A DNA stretch of 64,000 nucleotides from Myxococcales bacterium (GCA_012959805.1 DUCN01000057.1:1-64000); one strand, 5' to 3'; shown: positions 7,297 to 16,136, numbered from the stretch's first letter. Numbers and translations: made by a program. The notes: generated by a model from the sequence alone, not told the origin.

Positions 7297-8601
7297 ATGT
7301 CGATTCGAGTCAACGCACCTCCTCCCGATCCCTCGCCTCAGGGTGGGCAAGGAAATCGACGGGGTTGGCGGCGTGCAACGGAATCCTTGGCGATGCCCGA
7401 ATTCCGCCGCGTCTTCACCAGCAATATTCTCTTCTTCATGGCCATGAGTGGGCAGAGCCTTGTTCGGCCGTGGCTGGCATTCGAATTAACGCAGAGCCCC
7501 CTTGCCCTTGGCGTAGTGAGCGCCGCAGTAGCCGTTCCGATGTTGCTGCTCGCTCCCTTCGGCGGTGTCCTCGCTGACCGGATGGAACGCCGAAATCTCA
7601 TCGTCTGGGCGCAGGCCCTGGCCATTTTCAGCGAACTCATCATTCTCAGCTTATTGCTCAGCGGCCAATTGCAATTCTGGCACCTCGTAATGAGCGCGGG
7701 CATGATGGGATGCGCCTTTCCTCTCATCATGCCGGCCCGACAGGCCATCGTCGTGACTCTCGTTGGCAGGCACGGTCTGGCTTCAGCGGTGGCGCTCAAT
7801 ATGTCCGGTGTGAACATGACCCGCGTCCTGGGGCCGGCGATCGCCGGTTTCATGATTCCCCTCGTTGCGATCGAGGGCGTCTACACGATGAATCTCAGCC
7901 TCTACGTCCTGGCGTTGTTGGTGATGACTCGGGTTCAGCGCGTGCCGCCACCACTCGAGGCGAAGGCCGCCTCGATCAGCGAAAATCTGGTCGAAGGCTT
8001 TCGTTATGTCTGGTCGAATCGACTGGTGCTCATCTTGTTGGTGTACGGCCTCGTGCCGCTCTTTCTAGCGATGCCCTTTCAGGCGCTGCTCGTCGTTTTC
8101 GCAAAGGACGTCTGGCACGTCGGGTCAGTGGGTCTCGGTATCCTGAACGCAGTGGCCGGAATCGGAGCCGTCGCGGGTTCGGCCTACATTGCAGGACGCG
8201 ACGGGAATTCGGGGCGACTGAGATTGATGGTGCTGAGCGCGATTGTTTTCGGGGCTCTGCTCGCCGGATTTTCGGTGAGCCCGTGGTTCTGGCCTGCGGT
8301 GGGGCTCGTCTTCATCGCCAACATCTTCGGAAGTATCTTCAGCACGCTGAATAACACGGCGATTCAGCTCTTGATTCCCGACGGCGTACGTGGGCGGATT
8401 TCAAGCTTTCTGATGATGTCCTTTTCACTTCCACTGCTCGGTACGCTGCCCGTCGCTGCTCTGGCCGAACGATTGGGGGCGCCGATGGCGGTCGGGATCT
8501 CTTCGCTGCTCGCCGTGATCGCCGCGATCCTCTTCTATCTATTGAGTCGAGATCTGAGGAACCTGGATGAGCGGGTGCGCCATGCGATGGCACAAGACTA
8601 A
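7297..8601 (+). CDS. MFS transporter, EntS-like exporter type
   Basis: A 434-residue major facilitator with about 12 hydrophobic segments. The signature between helices 2 and 3 is GGVLADRMERRNLIVW. The first helix region reads NILFFMAMSGQSLVRPWLAF, and helices follow regularly to LLAVIAAILFYLLSR near the C-terminus. This subtype (MFS_3, EntS-like) usually exports small molecules such as siderophores or drugs; the substrate is unknown here. The first 35 residues are hydrophilic and Pro/Arg-rich, so a later start at MPEFRRVFTSN (about 7393) is possible. It is transcribed with serB, convergent with the SIR2 gene. Confidence 0.85.
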   Translation: MSIRVNAPPPDPSPQGGQGNRRGWRRATESLAMPEFRRVFTSNILFFMAMSGQSLVRPWLAFELTQSPLALGVVSAAVAVPMLLLAPFGGVLADRMERRNLIVWAQALAIFSELIILSLLLSGQLQFWHLVMSAGMMGCAFPLIMPARQAIVVTLVGRHGLASAVALNMSGVNMTRVLGPAIAGFMIPLVAIEGVYTMNLSLYVLALLVMTRVQRVPPPLEAKAASISENLVEGFRYVWSNRLVLILLVYGLVPLFLAMPFQALLVVFAKDVWHVGSVGLGILNAVAGIGAVAGSAYIAGRDGNSGRLRLMVLSAIVFGALLAGFSVSPWFWPAVGLVFIANIFGSIFSTLNNTAIQLLIPDGVRGRISSFLMMSFSLPLLGTLPVAALAERLGAPMAVGISSLLAVIAAILFYLLSRDLRNLDERVRHAMAQD

Positions 8602-8711
8602 GCTGCCCTGGAGGTTCTGCGCTTGATTATTACGATCTCTCATCAGGTTCGGGCACACAGGCTAGGTTGCTCGAGGGACTCGCCCGCTCGTTAGTCCGGC
8701 CAGAGCTTCCT

Positions 8712-8734
8712 GCGCGCAACGCGGCGTTTCGCGC
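8712..8734. terminator. Inverted repeat between convergent MFS and SIR2 genes
   Basis: GCGCG (8712-8716) and AACG (8718-8721) pair with CGTT (8725-8728) and CGCGC (8730-8734), with one C/T mismatch and a three-base loop. It sits between two convergent stop codons, where a bidirectional terminator would be useful. There is no clear T-tract on either side, so an intrinsic terminator role is only suggested. Confidence 0.35.
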
Positions 8735-8735
8735 G

Positions 8736-9506
8736 CTATTGGGGAATCAGCTGGGGCAGGATCTCGCTGATCGAACCATTTAGGACGGCGTCGGCGATGA
8801 CGTCCATATCGGTCTTTTCGCCGTTGATGATGACGATCCGCGCGCCCGCCTGTTGGGCAGTGGGCACCATGGCCGCAATCGGGTAGACGGCGAGGGTCGA
8901 TCCGATGGCGAGGAGTAGATCGCATTCGCGCGCTGCTCGGTCTGCACGAGCGAGGTCCTCGGAAACGAGACCCTGGCCAAAGGAGATCGTCGCTGACTTG
9001 AGGATACCGCCACAGCTCCGGCATGCGGGATCCGATTCGCCCGCCACCACGCGGTCGAGCGCCCGAGACATGGGTGCGCGTTCTTCGCAGGAAAGGCAGA
9101 CGACCTCGTTCAGCGTGCCATGGATTTCGATCACATGCGCCGGGTTACTGCCCGCGGCCTGATGCAGGCCGTCCACGTTCTGGGTGACGAGCGTATGCAG
9201 CTGGGCTGTCTTCTCGAGGCGAACGAGCGTCTCATGCCCGATATTGGGGACGCGCTTGCCGAGCGCGGTTTCGAGGCGCCATTGCCATGAGCGCTTTCGA
9301 ACCTCTGGGTCCGCCATATAGACTTGAAGCGTGGCCATCTTCTCGGCCTCCGGATTCTTGGTCCAGAGGCCCTTGGGTCCGCGGAAATCCGGGATGCCCG
9401 AATCGGTCGAAATTCCGGCGCCGGTCAGGATGGCGATTCGCTCGGCCTGTCGGATCCAGTCGCGGACCTGTGAGATTAGATCGCTGTCTTCACCGCTTGG
9501 AGTCAT
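8736..9506 (-). CDS. cobB: NAD-dependent protein deacylase, SIR2 family
   Basis: A 256-residue sirtuin. The Rossmann part shows AILTGAGISTDSGIPDFRG, which contacts NAD. TLVTQNVDGLHQAAG carries the QNxD motif, and VIEIHGTLNEV carries the catalytic His. A zinc ribbon has CLSCEE and CRSCGG. GSTLAVYPIA and VIINGEKT complete the fold. It removes acetyl or other acyl groups from lysine using NAD, giving nicotinamide and O-acyl-ADP-ribose. Residues that would mark a desuccinylase (Tyr and Arg in the substrate pocket) are not evident, so deacetylation is the better guess. The ATG at 9506 lies 28 bp downstream of an NAD-kinase-fold gene on the same strand. Confidence 0.92.
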   Translation of the reverse strand: MTPSGEDSDLISQVRDWIRQAERIAILTGAGISTDSGIPDFRGPKGLWTKNPEAEKMATLQVYMADPEVRKRSWQWRLETALGKRVPNIGHETLVRLEKTAQLHTLVTQNVDGLHQAAGSNPAHVIEIHGTLNEVVCLSCEERAPMSRALDRVVAGESDPACRSCGGILKSATISFGQGLVSEDLARADRAARECDLLLAIGSTLAVYPIAAMVPTAQQAGARIVIINGEKTDMDVIADAVLNGSISEILPQLIPQ

Positions 9507-9534
9507 GGTTCAATCCTCAAGTCGACTCGAAGAA

Positions 9535-10587
9535 TCAGCAACAAGATCCACCGGGGCGACCGCGCGCATCCTGCCACTGACCGAGATCGAGGAAAAGACC
9601 CTGGAGCGCCGCCGCGCGCATGGCACGCTTCGGATCGATCACCCAGGGACCGCTGCGATGAATGCTGAGCGTTGCGGACTCGTCCGAAGTCAGGACGATT
9701 TCGCGGTCTCCATCGAAAGCCAGGAGGCCGGGTCCCGACCAATGCACTTCGGTTCCGAGTTCGATTCGCTCGACGGTGTCGATTCCGACGGTTTCATAGA
9801 GTCCGGGTGAGAGCGGGGCTCTAAGCGTTTTGCCGGTCTCCGCGAGATGGTGCCCAGGGCGGGTCTTTACTTCGACGGCGAAGTCGTCGTCTGCATCGCA
9901 GGGCATTAGCAGACCTCCCACCGGCGAGAGTCCAACACTGGCGGGCTCGGCCCGCGTGAGCAGGATGCCGGCGAGTTTTTCGGGGTCCGCTTGCAGCAGG
10001 CTTCCCGGATGATCGTCGATCAGCAACGCGGCATCGATCAACGCAATGCTCTCTCTGCCATCGCGACAGGTGACTTCGAGGAGCTTTGCGCGGCGTGCCG
10101 CATCCTCAAGCGCGAGACGGCCCGAGGCCACGAGCCCGGCTGCAGCGCCTGCGATCGTCGCCTCGACATCGAAGGGAAAGACATTATTGGTTCCGGTGGA
10201 GAGCGGGAGGAGGGAAACGTCGCGCCAGGCCTGCGTGATCGCACGACTGGTTCCGTCGCCACCGAGGGCAACGATTGCGCCGCAGCCAGCCTCCCGCATC
10301 GCGTGCGCGGCGTTCTGGCTGTCCACGCCTCGACCGGTCGTTTCGAGATCGAGGAGTTCGCATTCGACGGGTAGGGCGAGTGCGTCGGTGGCCGAGGAGG
10401 CGATTCTAAATGCATCGCCGGAGAGCAAGATTTTCGCGACTCCCGCAGCCGCAGCACCGACGACGATGCGAGTGACCTGGTTTCGCTTGTCTTCGATGGT
10501 CGACGTTCCCGCGCGCGCAAAGAGTCGCCGTGCGTCACGACCTGAATGGGGATTGACGATGATGCCGAGGGTGCCACGAGTCTGCAT
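9535..10587 (-). CDS. ATP-NAD kinase family protein, AcoX-like
   Basis: A 350-residue protein of the NAD-kinase-fold family that includes AcoX from acetoin clusters. It starts LGIIVNPHSGRDARRLF and contains AIVALGGDGTSRAI (the GGDGT nucleotide-binding motif) and LLPLSTGTNNVFP (equivalent of the GTxND/NTNN loop). The C-terminal half has SVGLSPVGGLLMP and LLAFDGDREIVL, as in NAD kinases. Family knowledge supports NAD, sphingolipid or diacylglycerol kinase-type chemistry, but AcoX activity itself is not settled. No acetoin dehydrogenase genes are present here. It lies just upstream of the sirtuin gene on the same strand, suggesting joint expression around NAD. Confidence 0.8.
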   Translation of the reverse strand: MQTRGTLGIIVNPHSGRDARRLFARAGTSTIEDKRNQVTRIVVGAAAAGVAKILLSGDAFRIASSATDALALPVECELLDLETTGRGVDSQNAAHAMREAGCGAIVALGGDGTSRAITQAWRDVSLLPLSTGTNNVFPFDVEATIAGAAAGLVASGRLALEDAARRAKLLEVTCRDGRESIALIDAALLIDDHPGSLLQADPEKLAGILLTRAEPASVGLSPVGGLLMPCDADDDFAVEVKTRPGHHLAETGKTLRAPLSPGLYETVGIDTVERIELGTEVHWSGPGLLAFDGDREIVLTSDESATLSIHRSGPWVIDPKRAMRAAALQGLFLDLGQWQDARGRPGGSCC

Positions 10588-11551
10588 GTCGCAACGCTAT
10601 CTCGCTCCACCATGAGATGCGAGAGAAGGCCCGGGCTTCGCAACGACTCTGTTCTTGTTCGAGTCGCTCGTTGACGTCGACGAGTTGGGTATCCCTTGCT
10701 GAAAGTCCCTGGCGGGTGACGTTGAGATGTTCGTCGCGCGCCAGCGAGTGATTGAATTCCCTCGTTCGCTTCTTCGATGCGACCGCGAAGACCGATGACT
10801 TCCGCGCGCAGAGCCCGTTCTCCATCGGGAAGTGGTGTGAGGACGCCGCGGGCGGCGCGTAAAGAAGCCTCGAGCTTTTCGACTCGACCGTTTGACTGCA
10901 CGAGTCGACCGCTGGTGACCGCGACTTGGTCGATGAGATGATCGCGATCGATGCCGATCGAAACGACCTCTGTGCGAAGTTCCTCGTTTTCCTTCTCTTG
11001 TTTAGTCGTGGCCTCGGCGTTTAGGTTGACCGTACTGTGAAGGGAGGCGAGATCGGTGTCCCGATCTTCGAGCTTTGTCTGCAGTCCGACCTGATTCTGC
11101 TCGGGTCGATCGCATCGCGACCGAGTAGCTCGTCTGCTCGGGCCTCGAGGATGGACTGCATAGCAGCGGCCGAGGCACTGGGATGTATTTCTTCGAGGTC
11201 TGGGTTTTTGGCGTTGCCGGGATTGTCGGCCTTGGCGGCCTCTGCTTTTTCGTCGGCAGATTCGCTGACCGTCTCTTTTGTCTCCTGATCATCGTCTACA
11301 TCTTCAGCGTCGTTGGTATCTTCGGGGACTTCATTGGAGGCAGGGGATGGCGTTTCGACGATGGGTTCGGCGTCGGAAGCTGAAGGCGTGGGGTCTGGCT
11401 TGCTATTGTCGTCTTCATCAATGCCAAAGCCCAACTGACGTGCGAAGTTCGCTTCCGCGCTGGAAAGCGAGGAAGAGTCGACCGTCATCGAAGCGTCGAG
11501 CTTCGAGCCGTCCAGACCTTCGTCTGTGTTACTCAAATCTTCTTCGGACAT
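10535..11551 (-). pseudogene. Acidic, coiled-coil protein gene broken by two frameshifts
   Basis: From an ATG at 11551 (MSEEDLSNTDEGLD) the frame encodes an acidic, Ser/Asp/Glu-rich segment of about 130 residues, then AMQSILEARADELLGRDAI. Near 11095-11107 the coherent reading moves to a second frame: QNQVGLQTKLEDRDTDLA, then KQEKENEELRTEV, VAVTSGRLVQSNGRVEKLE and AEVIGLRGRIEEANEGIQ. Near 10736-10750 it moves to a third: RDEHLNVTRQGLSARDTQL and VNERLEQEQSRCEARAF. Joined, these make a disordered acidic N-terminus plus a long heptad-rich coiled coil of at least 300 residues. Either the gene is decayed or the two shifts are assembly errors. Its 3' end overlaps the start of the AcoX-like gene by about 50 bp. 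Function unknown. Confidence 0.55.
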
Positions 11552-11721
11552 GAATATGGTCCCGCAGGCGGGAATTCGCTCCCGTTCTGCGCATCGGTTG
11601 CGATCGGGAGCGGCTTGACGCGTGTGTGGCATCGATTCCACAAACCATGCTTATCCCCGAAGTGCTTGAGCGTGGGAAGAGCTTCGTCGTCCAGGGCCGT
11701 TATGCGGAGTGATGGGTCTTA

Positions 11722-13191
11722 TCAGAGCCGATGGCGCGGTGGGCTCGTCGCGATCCGATCGGCCATGCTGCGAACCATCCGCACTGCGATGGCGGGATTG
11801 CAGGTCACGATCTGTTCGAGTTCGGCCTCATTGAACAGGCAGCACCAGGTGGATCCCTTGGCGCGAAGGGTTGCCTGTCGGCGAACTCCGGTCAGGGTCG
11901 AGATCGCACCGAGGAATGTTCCCTCGCGTGATTCGACGGCGACTACACGGTCGTCGATCTGCACGGAGACTTCTCCTCGCAGAAGCAGGACCGTGTGCTG
12001 GGCAGGATCGGAAACACCTGAGATGACCTCGCCGTCGTCGAAATGGACGAAATGGCGATCGAAACCTGGGCCACGACAGATGGAGGCCCAGAGCGGATCG
12101 ACCAGGGTCTCGATGATCTCACGGATTTCTTCGGGATTCGCGCGGTCGCGTCGGGCAGCCGCGATGGTCGCCGTATCGAGGCCGAATCCGCTGGCGATCG
12201 CACGAATCCGTGCGAGCACTTCCCCGGTGCCGCCGGGGCGCTGGGCGGGATCGATGTAGAGCATTCCCATGACTATTTCTTCGAGCGGGGGAGGGCAGTC
12301 GAGGGCGACGTCCGAGAGGGCTCTCAGTCCGTAGGTATTGCCCTGTTCCCGCGTACGCAGGACGTCTTGGCGGCGATTCAGATCGATGCCGGTAAAGAGC
12401 GCCCAGGCCGTCGCCGCTGCGCCCCAGAGATCAGTCCGAAGATCGAAGGATTGAACCTTAGCGGAAGCCTGTTCTGGTGCACGGTAGCCGTGGGTTCCCA
12501 GTCCGATCGAGAGTTGGCCCTGGTTGAGCAGCCCGCGAGACATCCGCGAAGAATGGGAGACACCGAAATCCGTCAAGACATATCCGCCGTTGCCATCGAG
12601 CAAGACGTTCGAGGGTTTGACGTCGAGATGAAGAATTGAGGCGCGATGCGCTGCGCCTAACGCCTGGGTCAGGTCGGAAAGGAGTCGCCAGGTCTGCTCT
12701 GCGGACAATCGTCCCAGGAGAGGCCAGGCATCGGCGAGGCTACCGGCCGGGTAATATTGAATCGCGGCGAATGATGTGTCGGCATCGATGTTCCAGTCGT
12801 AGAGCTTGGGAATGCGGTCATGGCGAACCGCCAGCAGCGCGGAGAGTTCTCGCTTCAGCGAATTCCGTGCTTGCGGATCATCCGGGCGCGCCATGACTTT
12901 GAGGGCGACGAGTTTGGGCGGCCCTTGCTCGTCTTCGGAATCCGGACCATCCAGACAGCGCGCCAGAAACACCGAACCAAATCCGCCGCGCCCCAATCGG
13001 CGCAAGATCCGATAGCGATAATTGGCCTGGAGTTCATCGCCGGGCTGGGGAGGCTGGCGCGTGGATTCGGAATCGCTCGCACCCGCCGTCGACGTGCAGT
13101 CGAGCGTGAGATTCTCCCCGTCCTTTGAATGGTCGAGAAGGATCGTACGATTTACGGCCTGGCCGTGTACGGGATGCGAGGGGGCGCCCAA
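11722..13191 (-). CDS. Ser/Thr protein kinase fused to a cyclic-nucleotide-binding domain
   Basis: A 489-residue protein. Residues about 60-330 are a Hanks-type kinase: GRGGFGSVFL (P-loop), Lys98 in ALKVM, LHLDVKPSNV (catalytic loop, with Leu where many kinases have Arg), LTDFGVS (DFG) and YRAPEQ (APE). Residues about 375-480 form a cNMP-binding beta roll: FDDGEVISGVSDPAQH, LLLRGEVSVQI, GTFLGAISTLTGVRRQAT and a closing helix. No transmembrane segment is visible, so the kinase should be cytosolic. The natural reading is allosteric control by a cyclic nucleotide or dinucleotide, which is inference. The extreme N-terminus is uncertain because the frame opens with TTG at 13191 and no clear ribosome site. 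Confidence 0.85.
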   Translation of the reverse strand: MGAPSHPVHGQAVNRTILLDHSKDGENLTLDCTSTAGASDSESTRQPPQPGDELQANYRYRILRRLGRGGFGSVFLARCLDGPDSEDEQGPPKLVALKVMARPDDPQARNSLKRELSALLAVRHDRIPKLYDWNIDADTSFAAIQYYPAGSLADAWPLLGRLSAEQTWRLLSDLTQALGAAHRASILHLDVKPSNVLLDGNGGYVLTDFGVSHSSRMSRGLLNQGQLSIGLGTHGYRAPEQASAKVQSFDLRTDLWGAAATAWALFTGIDLNRRQDVLRTREQGNTYGLRALSDVALDCPPPLEEIVMGMLYIDPAQRPGGTGEVLARIRAIASGFGLDTATIAAARRDRANPEEIREIIETLVDPLWASICRGPGFDRHFVHFDDGEVISGVSDPAQHTVLLLRGEVSVQIDDRVVAVESREGTFLGAISTLTGVRRQATLRAKGSTWCCLFNEAELEQIVTCNPAIAVRMVRSMADRIATSPPRHRL

Positions 13192-13342
13192 TGATCTCTC
13201 CAGCGATTCGAGATCTCTTATCGGCAGTGTTGCCGCTTTCCCTCAATGGAATCGAAGGCGTCTATGGAACGGTGGTTCTGTTATGGGGTGGTGGGAGCAC
13301 TCGGCCGAGGACAGCCCAAGGTTCGCGCGAAGTATTCGAAGT

Positions 13343-13702
13343 TCAGTCGGAACTGCCGGTCGGCTGCTTTCCCCCTGCGGCTGCCTGATCTTCTCGAAAC
13401 TCTCGGATGCCTCGCGGCACCAGCCATATGCAGAGCGGAACCATGATGTAGAACATGATTCGATTGAAGCCCTGGTGCTTCTGCATGTCGGGGTCCGACG
13501 TGAGAAACCCATCCCAGCCAAACCAGAGTGAAAAGGCGATCAGGAGCACGGGAAGAAAAAGCGGGTGATAGAGTGGGTTGGGAGGCGGGCCACGTCGTTG
13601 CCGGCGATTAGGGTCGCCCGGGTTCGTTGGGCTCGGAGGGGCCTGCCCCGTTGTTGGCTCGAAAGCTCCGGATGACTCATCCCGATTACGCATCTCACTC
13701 AT
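13343..13702 (-). CDS. Small two-TM membrane protein of unknown function
   Basis: About 119 residues with a Pro/Arg-rich hydrophilic N-terminus (NRRQRRGPPPNPLYHP) followed by two hydrophobic segments, PLFLPVLLIAFSLWFGW and RIMFYIMVPLCIWLV, and a charged C-terminus. I do not recognise the family. Arg before the first helix suggests the N-terminus stays in the cytoplasm. Several starts are possible: TTG 13750, ATG 13714, ATG 13702, ATG 13693. None has a strong Shine-Dalgarno, and I use 13702 as a compromise. It is upstream of, and on the same strand as, the kinase gene, with about 150 bp between them holding nothing I can identify. Confidence 0.5.
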   Translation of the reverse strand: MSEMRNRDESSGAFEPTTGQAPPSPTNPGDPNRRQRRGPPPNPLYHPLFLPVLLIAFSLWFGWDGFLTSDPDMQKHQGFNRIMFYIMVPLCIWLVPRGIREFREDQAAAGGKQPTGSSD

Positions 13703-13871
13703 GAAGGAGAGCATAGCGTGAGTCTGATGAGTCGGGGTTTGAGCGCTCAAGTGAATTGCGAATGAATCTTGAACGCAGCCGCTAACGATGCAAATCTTTG
13801 TCGCCGTTGGTGGACTCGATCTGGGTTCAGTGCCGGATCCAGGAATTGCTTCGATTGGAGAATCATTTCGG

Positions 13872-14363
13872 ATGGCCGGACAAAGTAGCTACATCACTCG
13901 CGGCGGTTTCATGAAGCTCCGTTCGGAGTTGGAATGGCTTTGGAAAGAAGAACGTCCGCGTGTGACGGAGGCGGTCTCGGTGGCTGCTGCGCTCGGCGAT
14001 CGCTCGGAAAACGCGGACTATATCTACGGCAAGAAGAGACTCCGGGAGATCGATCGACGGATTCGTTTTCTCACCAAGCGCATCGAGGATTTGGTGGTCG
14101 TGGATGCCGGACCTCGAAAGGAATCCGATCGCATCTACTTCGGTGCCTGGGTCAGTATTGAAGACGAGGAAGGCGAAACGCAGCGATATCAGCTGGTGGG
14201 TTCGGACGAATTCGATGCCAAGGCCCGCCGCATCAGTGTCGACTCTCCCGTTGGCAAGGCGCTCATGGGCAAACGACTCGGCGATGAAGTCGTCGTACGT
14301 CGACCCAAAGGCGACACCCTCTACACTGTCTTGAAAATCGAATACGACGACACTTCCGATTGA
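13872..14363 (+). CDS. greB: Transcription elongation factor GreB
   Basis: A 163-residue Gre factor that inserts a coiled coil into the RNA polymerase secondary channel and triggers cleavage of backtracked RNA. The N-terminal coiled coil starts SSYITRGGFMKLRSELEWLW. Its tip carries the acidic pair in GDRSENADYIYGKKRLREID. The last form with YIYGKKRLRE is the GreB rather than the GreA signature. The FKBP-like C-terminal domain has YFGAWVSIEDEEGE, RRISVDSPVGKALMGKRLGD and a terminal YTVLKIEY. The ATG at 13872 gives the normal family length of about 160; a longer upstream frame is not conserved. Its stop is followed by the ChaC-like gene after 35 bp. Confidence 0.92.
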   Translation: MAGQSSYITRGGFMKLRSELEWLWKEERPRVTEAVSVAAALGDRSENADYIYGKKRLREIDRRIRFLTKRIEDLVVVDAGPRKESDRIYFGAWVSIEDEEGETQRYQLVGSDEFDAKARRISVDSPVGKALMGKRLGDEVVVRRPKGDTLYTVLKIEYDDTSD

Positions 14364-14398
14364 GGCGATTAACTCGCCGGTCATTCCGGCGCGAAGGG

Positions 14399-15010
14399 AT
14401 GGATCGGCGCGTGTCGAACGAGAGTCTTTGGATCTTTGGGTACGGCTCCCTTGTTTGGCGTCCTGCTTTCCCTTATTTGAGGGCCCATCCCGCATCGATC
14501 GGCGGGTTTACTCGCCGGTTCTGGCAGGGCTCGACGGATCATCGCGGACTGCCCGGTCGCCCGGGGCGCGTGGTGACGCTGGTCGCCGGGGACCACGAGA
14601 GTCTCGTCGGTGAAGGATGGTCCGCGACTGAGCGTTGTTGCGGGATGGCGTACGAGATCTCGTCCGCGGATCCCGACAACGTTCTGACCGGACTCGATCA
14701 TCGCGAGCGCGGTGGCTATGAGCGGATCGAATTGGAGATCGAAATTCATGACGAAGGGGCCGATTTCGCAACCGCATTCAGTGTGACTGGTCTCGTCTAC
14801 ATCGCGGGGTCCGGGAACAGTCATTATCTGGGGGCGGCGCCGATCGAGGCGATTGCGAATCAGATCGCGACGGCATCGGGTCCCAGCGGAGCCAATCCCG
14901 AATACGTGTTCGAGTTGGCCGATCGACTTCGTGCGATGGGTGCGATGGACACCCATGTCTATTCCGTGGAGACCGAGTTGAAGCTTGCGATGGCCCGCTC
15001 GCCCGGGTGA
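14399..15010 (+). CDS. ChaC-like gamma-glutamylcyclotransferase
   Basis: About 203 residues of the ChaC family, which cleaves the gamma-glutamyl group of glutathione to 5-oxoproline and Cys-Gly. The N-terminal YGSLVW phosphate/substrate loop is present in LWIFGYGSLVWRP, followed by FTRRFWQGSTDHRG. The catalytic acid is expected in the segment CGMAYEIS to LDHRERGGYERIE, where ERGGY is a family hallmark. The end VFELADRLRAMG matches the closing helix. The ATG at 14399 follows GAAGGG closely. A GTG at 14411 is an alternative that fits the family start equally well. It lies just behind greB and may be co-transcribed. Confidence 0.85.
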   Translation: MDRRVSNESLWIFGYGSLVWRPAFPYLRAHPASIGGFTRRFWQGSTDHRGLPGRPGRVVTLVAGDHESLVGEGWSATERCCGMAYEISSADPDNVLTGLDHRERGGYERIELEIEIHDEGADFATAFSVTGLVYIAGSGNSHYLGAAPIEAIANQIATASGPSGANPEYVFELADRLRAMGAMDTHVYSVETELKLAMARSPG

Positions 15011-15096
15011 CCGCGGACATCGAAAGCGGAATCATCCTAGAAGTGGCTCTCGTGTCCGGATTTCAGGAGATCAACCGATGAGTCGATGAGGGAAAC

Positions 15097-16056
15097 ATGA
15101 TTCTCGACGCCATCTTTGTACTGGTCTTGACGCTGATGTTTGCCCTCGGCGCCTGGCGGGGAGCCGTCGTCAGTGGTTCGGGGCTCTTTGCGTTGGTCTG
15201 CGGATACGCGGGAGGAATACTCGCGGCGAGTCGCGGCGGGGAATGGGTTTCGAGTCGGTTGGTCCTCTCGCCCCTGGCTGCACCTGCGATCGCCGGCACG
15301 ATCGGATTTGTCGTGGCTTGGCTCATCGTGAGTACACTGGCTGACATTGCCGTGGTCTGGGATCGCGACCGGGTCGAGTTAGGCGGTCGAGGTCTCTTTG
15401 ACCGCGGCCTGGGTGGGTTCTTCGGATTGGCGCGCGGTGGACTCATCGTTGTCTTATTGGCGGTCTTGGTCAGTTGGCTTGATGCAGCGCGAGACATTGG
15501 TGCGCTCTCGGGTCTGGCGGTGATGCCGGACGCCGAGAACTCCTTTGTCACGGAGGCGGCCAGCGGAATCGTCGAGGGGGCAGTCTCGAGTGCGTTCTCG
15601 GATGCGGGTCCAGCGGGTGAGGTGGCGGCGCGCCTAACGGCACATCCCGGCCAGGCACTCGGAAGCATGCAGGCGATTCTCGAAGACGATCGTATGAATA
15701 GGTTGTTCGAGGACCGACTCTTCTGGACGTTGATCAGCAATCAGTCCATCGACTATGCCATGAATCGCAATGCCATTCGGTCCATCGTGAATGATCCAGA
15801 AATGCGAGGGCGCTTCGCTGATCTGGGTCTGGTGGACGAGCTGGCCCGAGAAGACGTCGGTTTGTTTCGCGACACGATGGCGGGCGTTCTGTCTGAGGTC
15901 GGGCCGAAGATTCAGCGGCTCCAGAATGATCCGGAGATCAAGGCACTCGCAACCGACCCACAAATCGCCGGGCTCGTTGCGGACGGCAATGCCTTCGCGC
16001 TGATGAATCATCCGCGAATTCGCAGAATCGTGAATCGGATTTCGAGTGACTTTTAG
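15097..16056 (+). CDS. CvpA family membrane protein with a C-terminal extension
   Basis: A 319-residue protein whose first 140 residues fit CvpA: MILDAIFVLVLTLMFALGAW, then FALVCGYAGGILAASRGG, IAGTIGFVVAWLIVST, and GGFFGLARGGLIVVLLAVLV, which contains the family's GxxxGLxRG-like turn. CvpA proteins are inner-membrane proteins linked to colicin V production or envelope stress. The C-terminal 180 residues are soluble, helical and contain repeated NDPE/DPQI units (SIVNDPEMRGRF, QNDPEIKALATDPQIAGL), a tail type often found on such proteins in this bacterial group. GAGGGAAAC precedes the ATG. Confidence 0.75.
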   Translation: MILDAIFVLVLTLMFALGAWRGAVVSGSGLFALVCGYAGGILAASRGGEWVSSRLVLSPLAAPAIAGTIGFVVAWLIVSTLADIAVVWDRDRVELGGRGLFDRGLGGFFGLARGGLIVVLLAVLVSWLDAARDIGALSGLAVMPDAENSFVTEAASGIVEGAVSSAFSDAGPAGEVAARLTAHPGQALGSMQAILEDDRMNRLFEDRLFWTLISNQSIDYAMNRNAIRSIVNDPEMRGRFADLGLVDELAREDVGLFRDTMAGVLSEVGPKIQRLQNDPEIKALATDPQIAGLVADGNAFALMNHPRIRRIVNRISSDF

Positions 16057-16073
16057 CTACAGCGAGCTGTAGC
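16056..16073. terminator. Palindrome directly after the cvpA-like stop
   Basis: GCTACAGC and GCTGTAGC are exact inverted repeats of eight bases separated by GA, beginning inside the stop codon of the CvpA-like gene. The region lies between this gene and the convergent PqqA-like gene. A run of T appears only weakly (GCGTTTTAC, 16077-16085), so a terminator is plausible but not certain. A protein-binding palindrome is the alternative. Confidence 0.35.
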
Positions 16074-16136
16074 AAGCGTTTTACAACGCAGCCAGCGGTG
16101 ATGAATCAGCGTCTGGGCGTCGCGACGGGCTCCTCG

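Noticed and set aside
15063..15740. 225-codon Ser/Pro/Arg-rich frame antisense to the CvpA-like gene
   Set aside because: Low-complexity shadow; the plus-strand helices explain the region.
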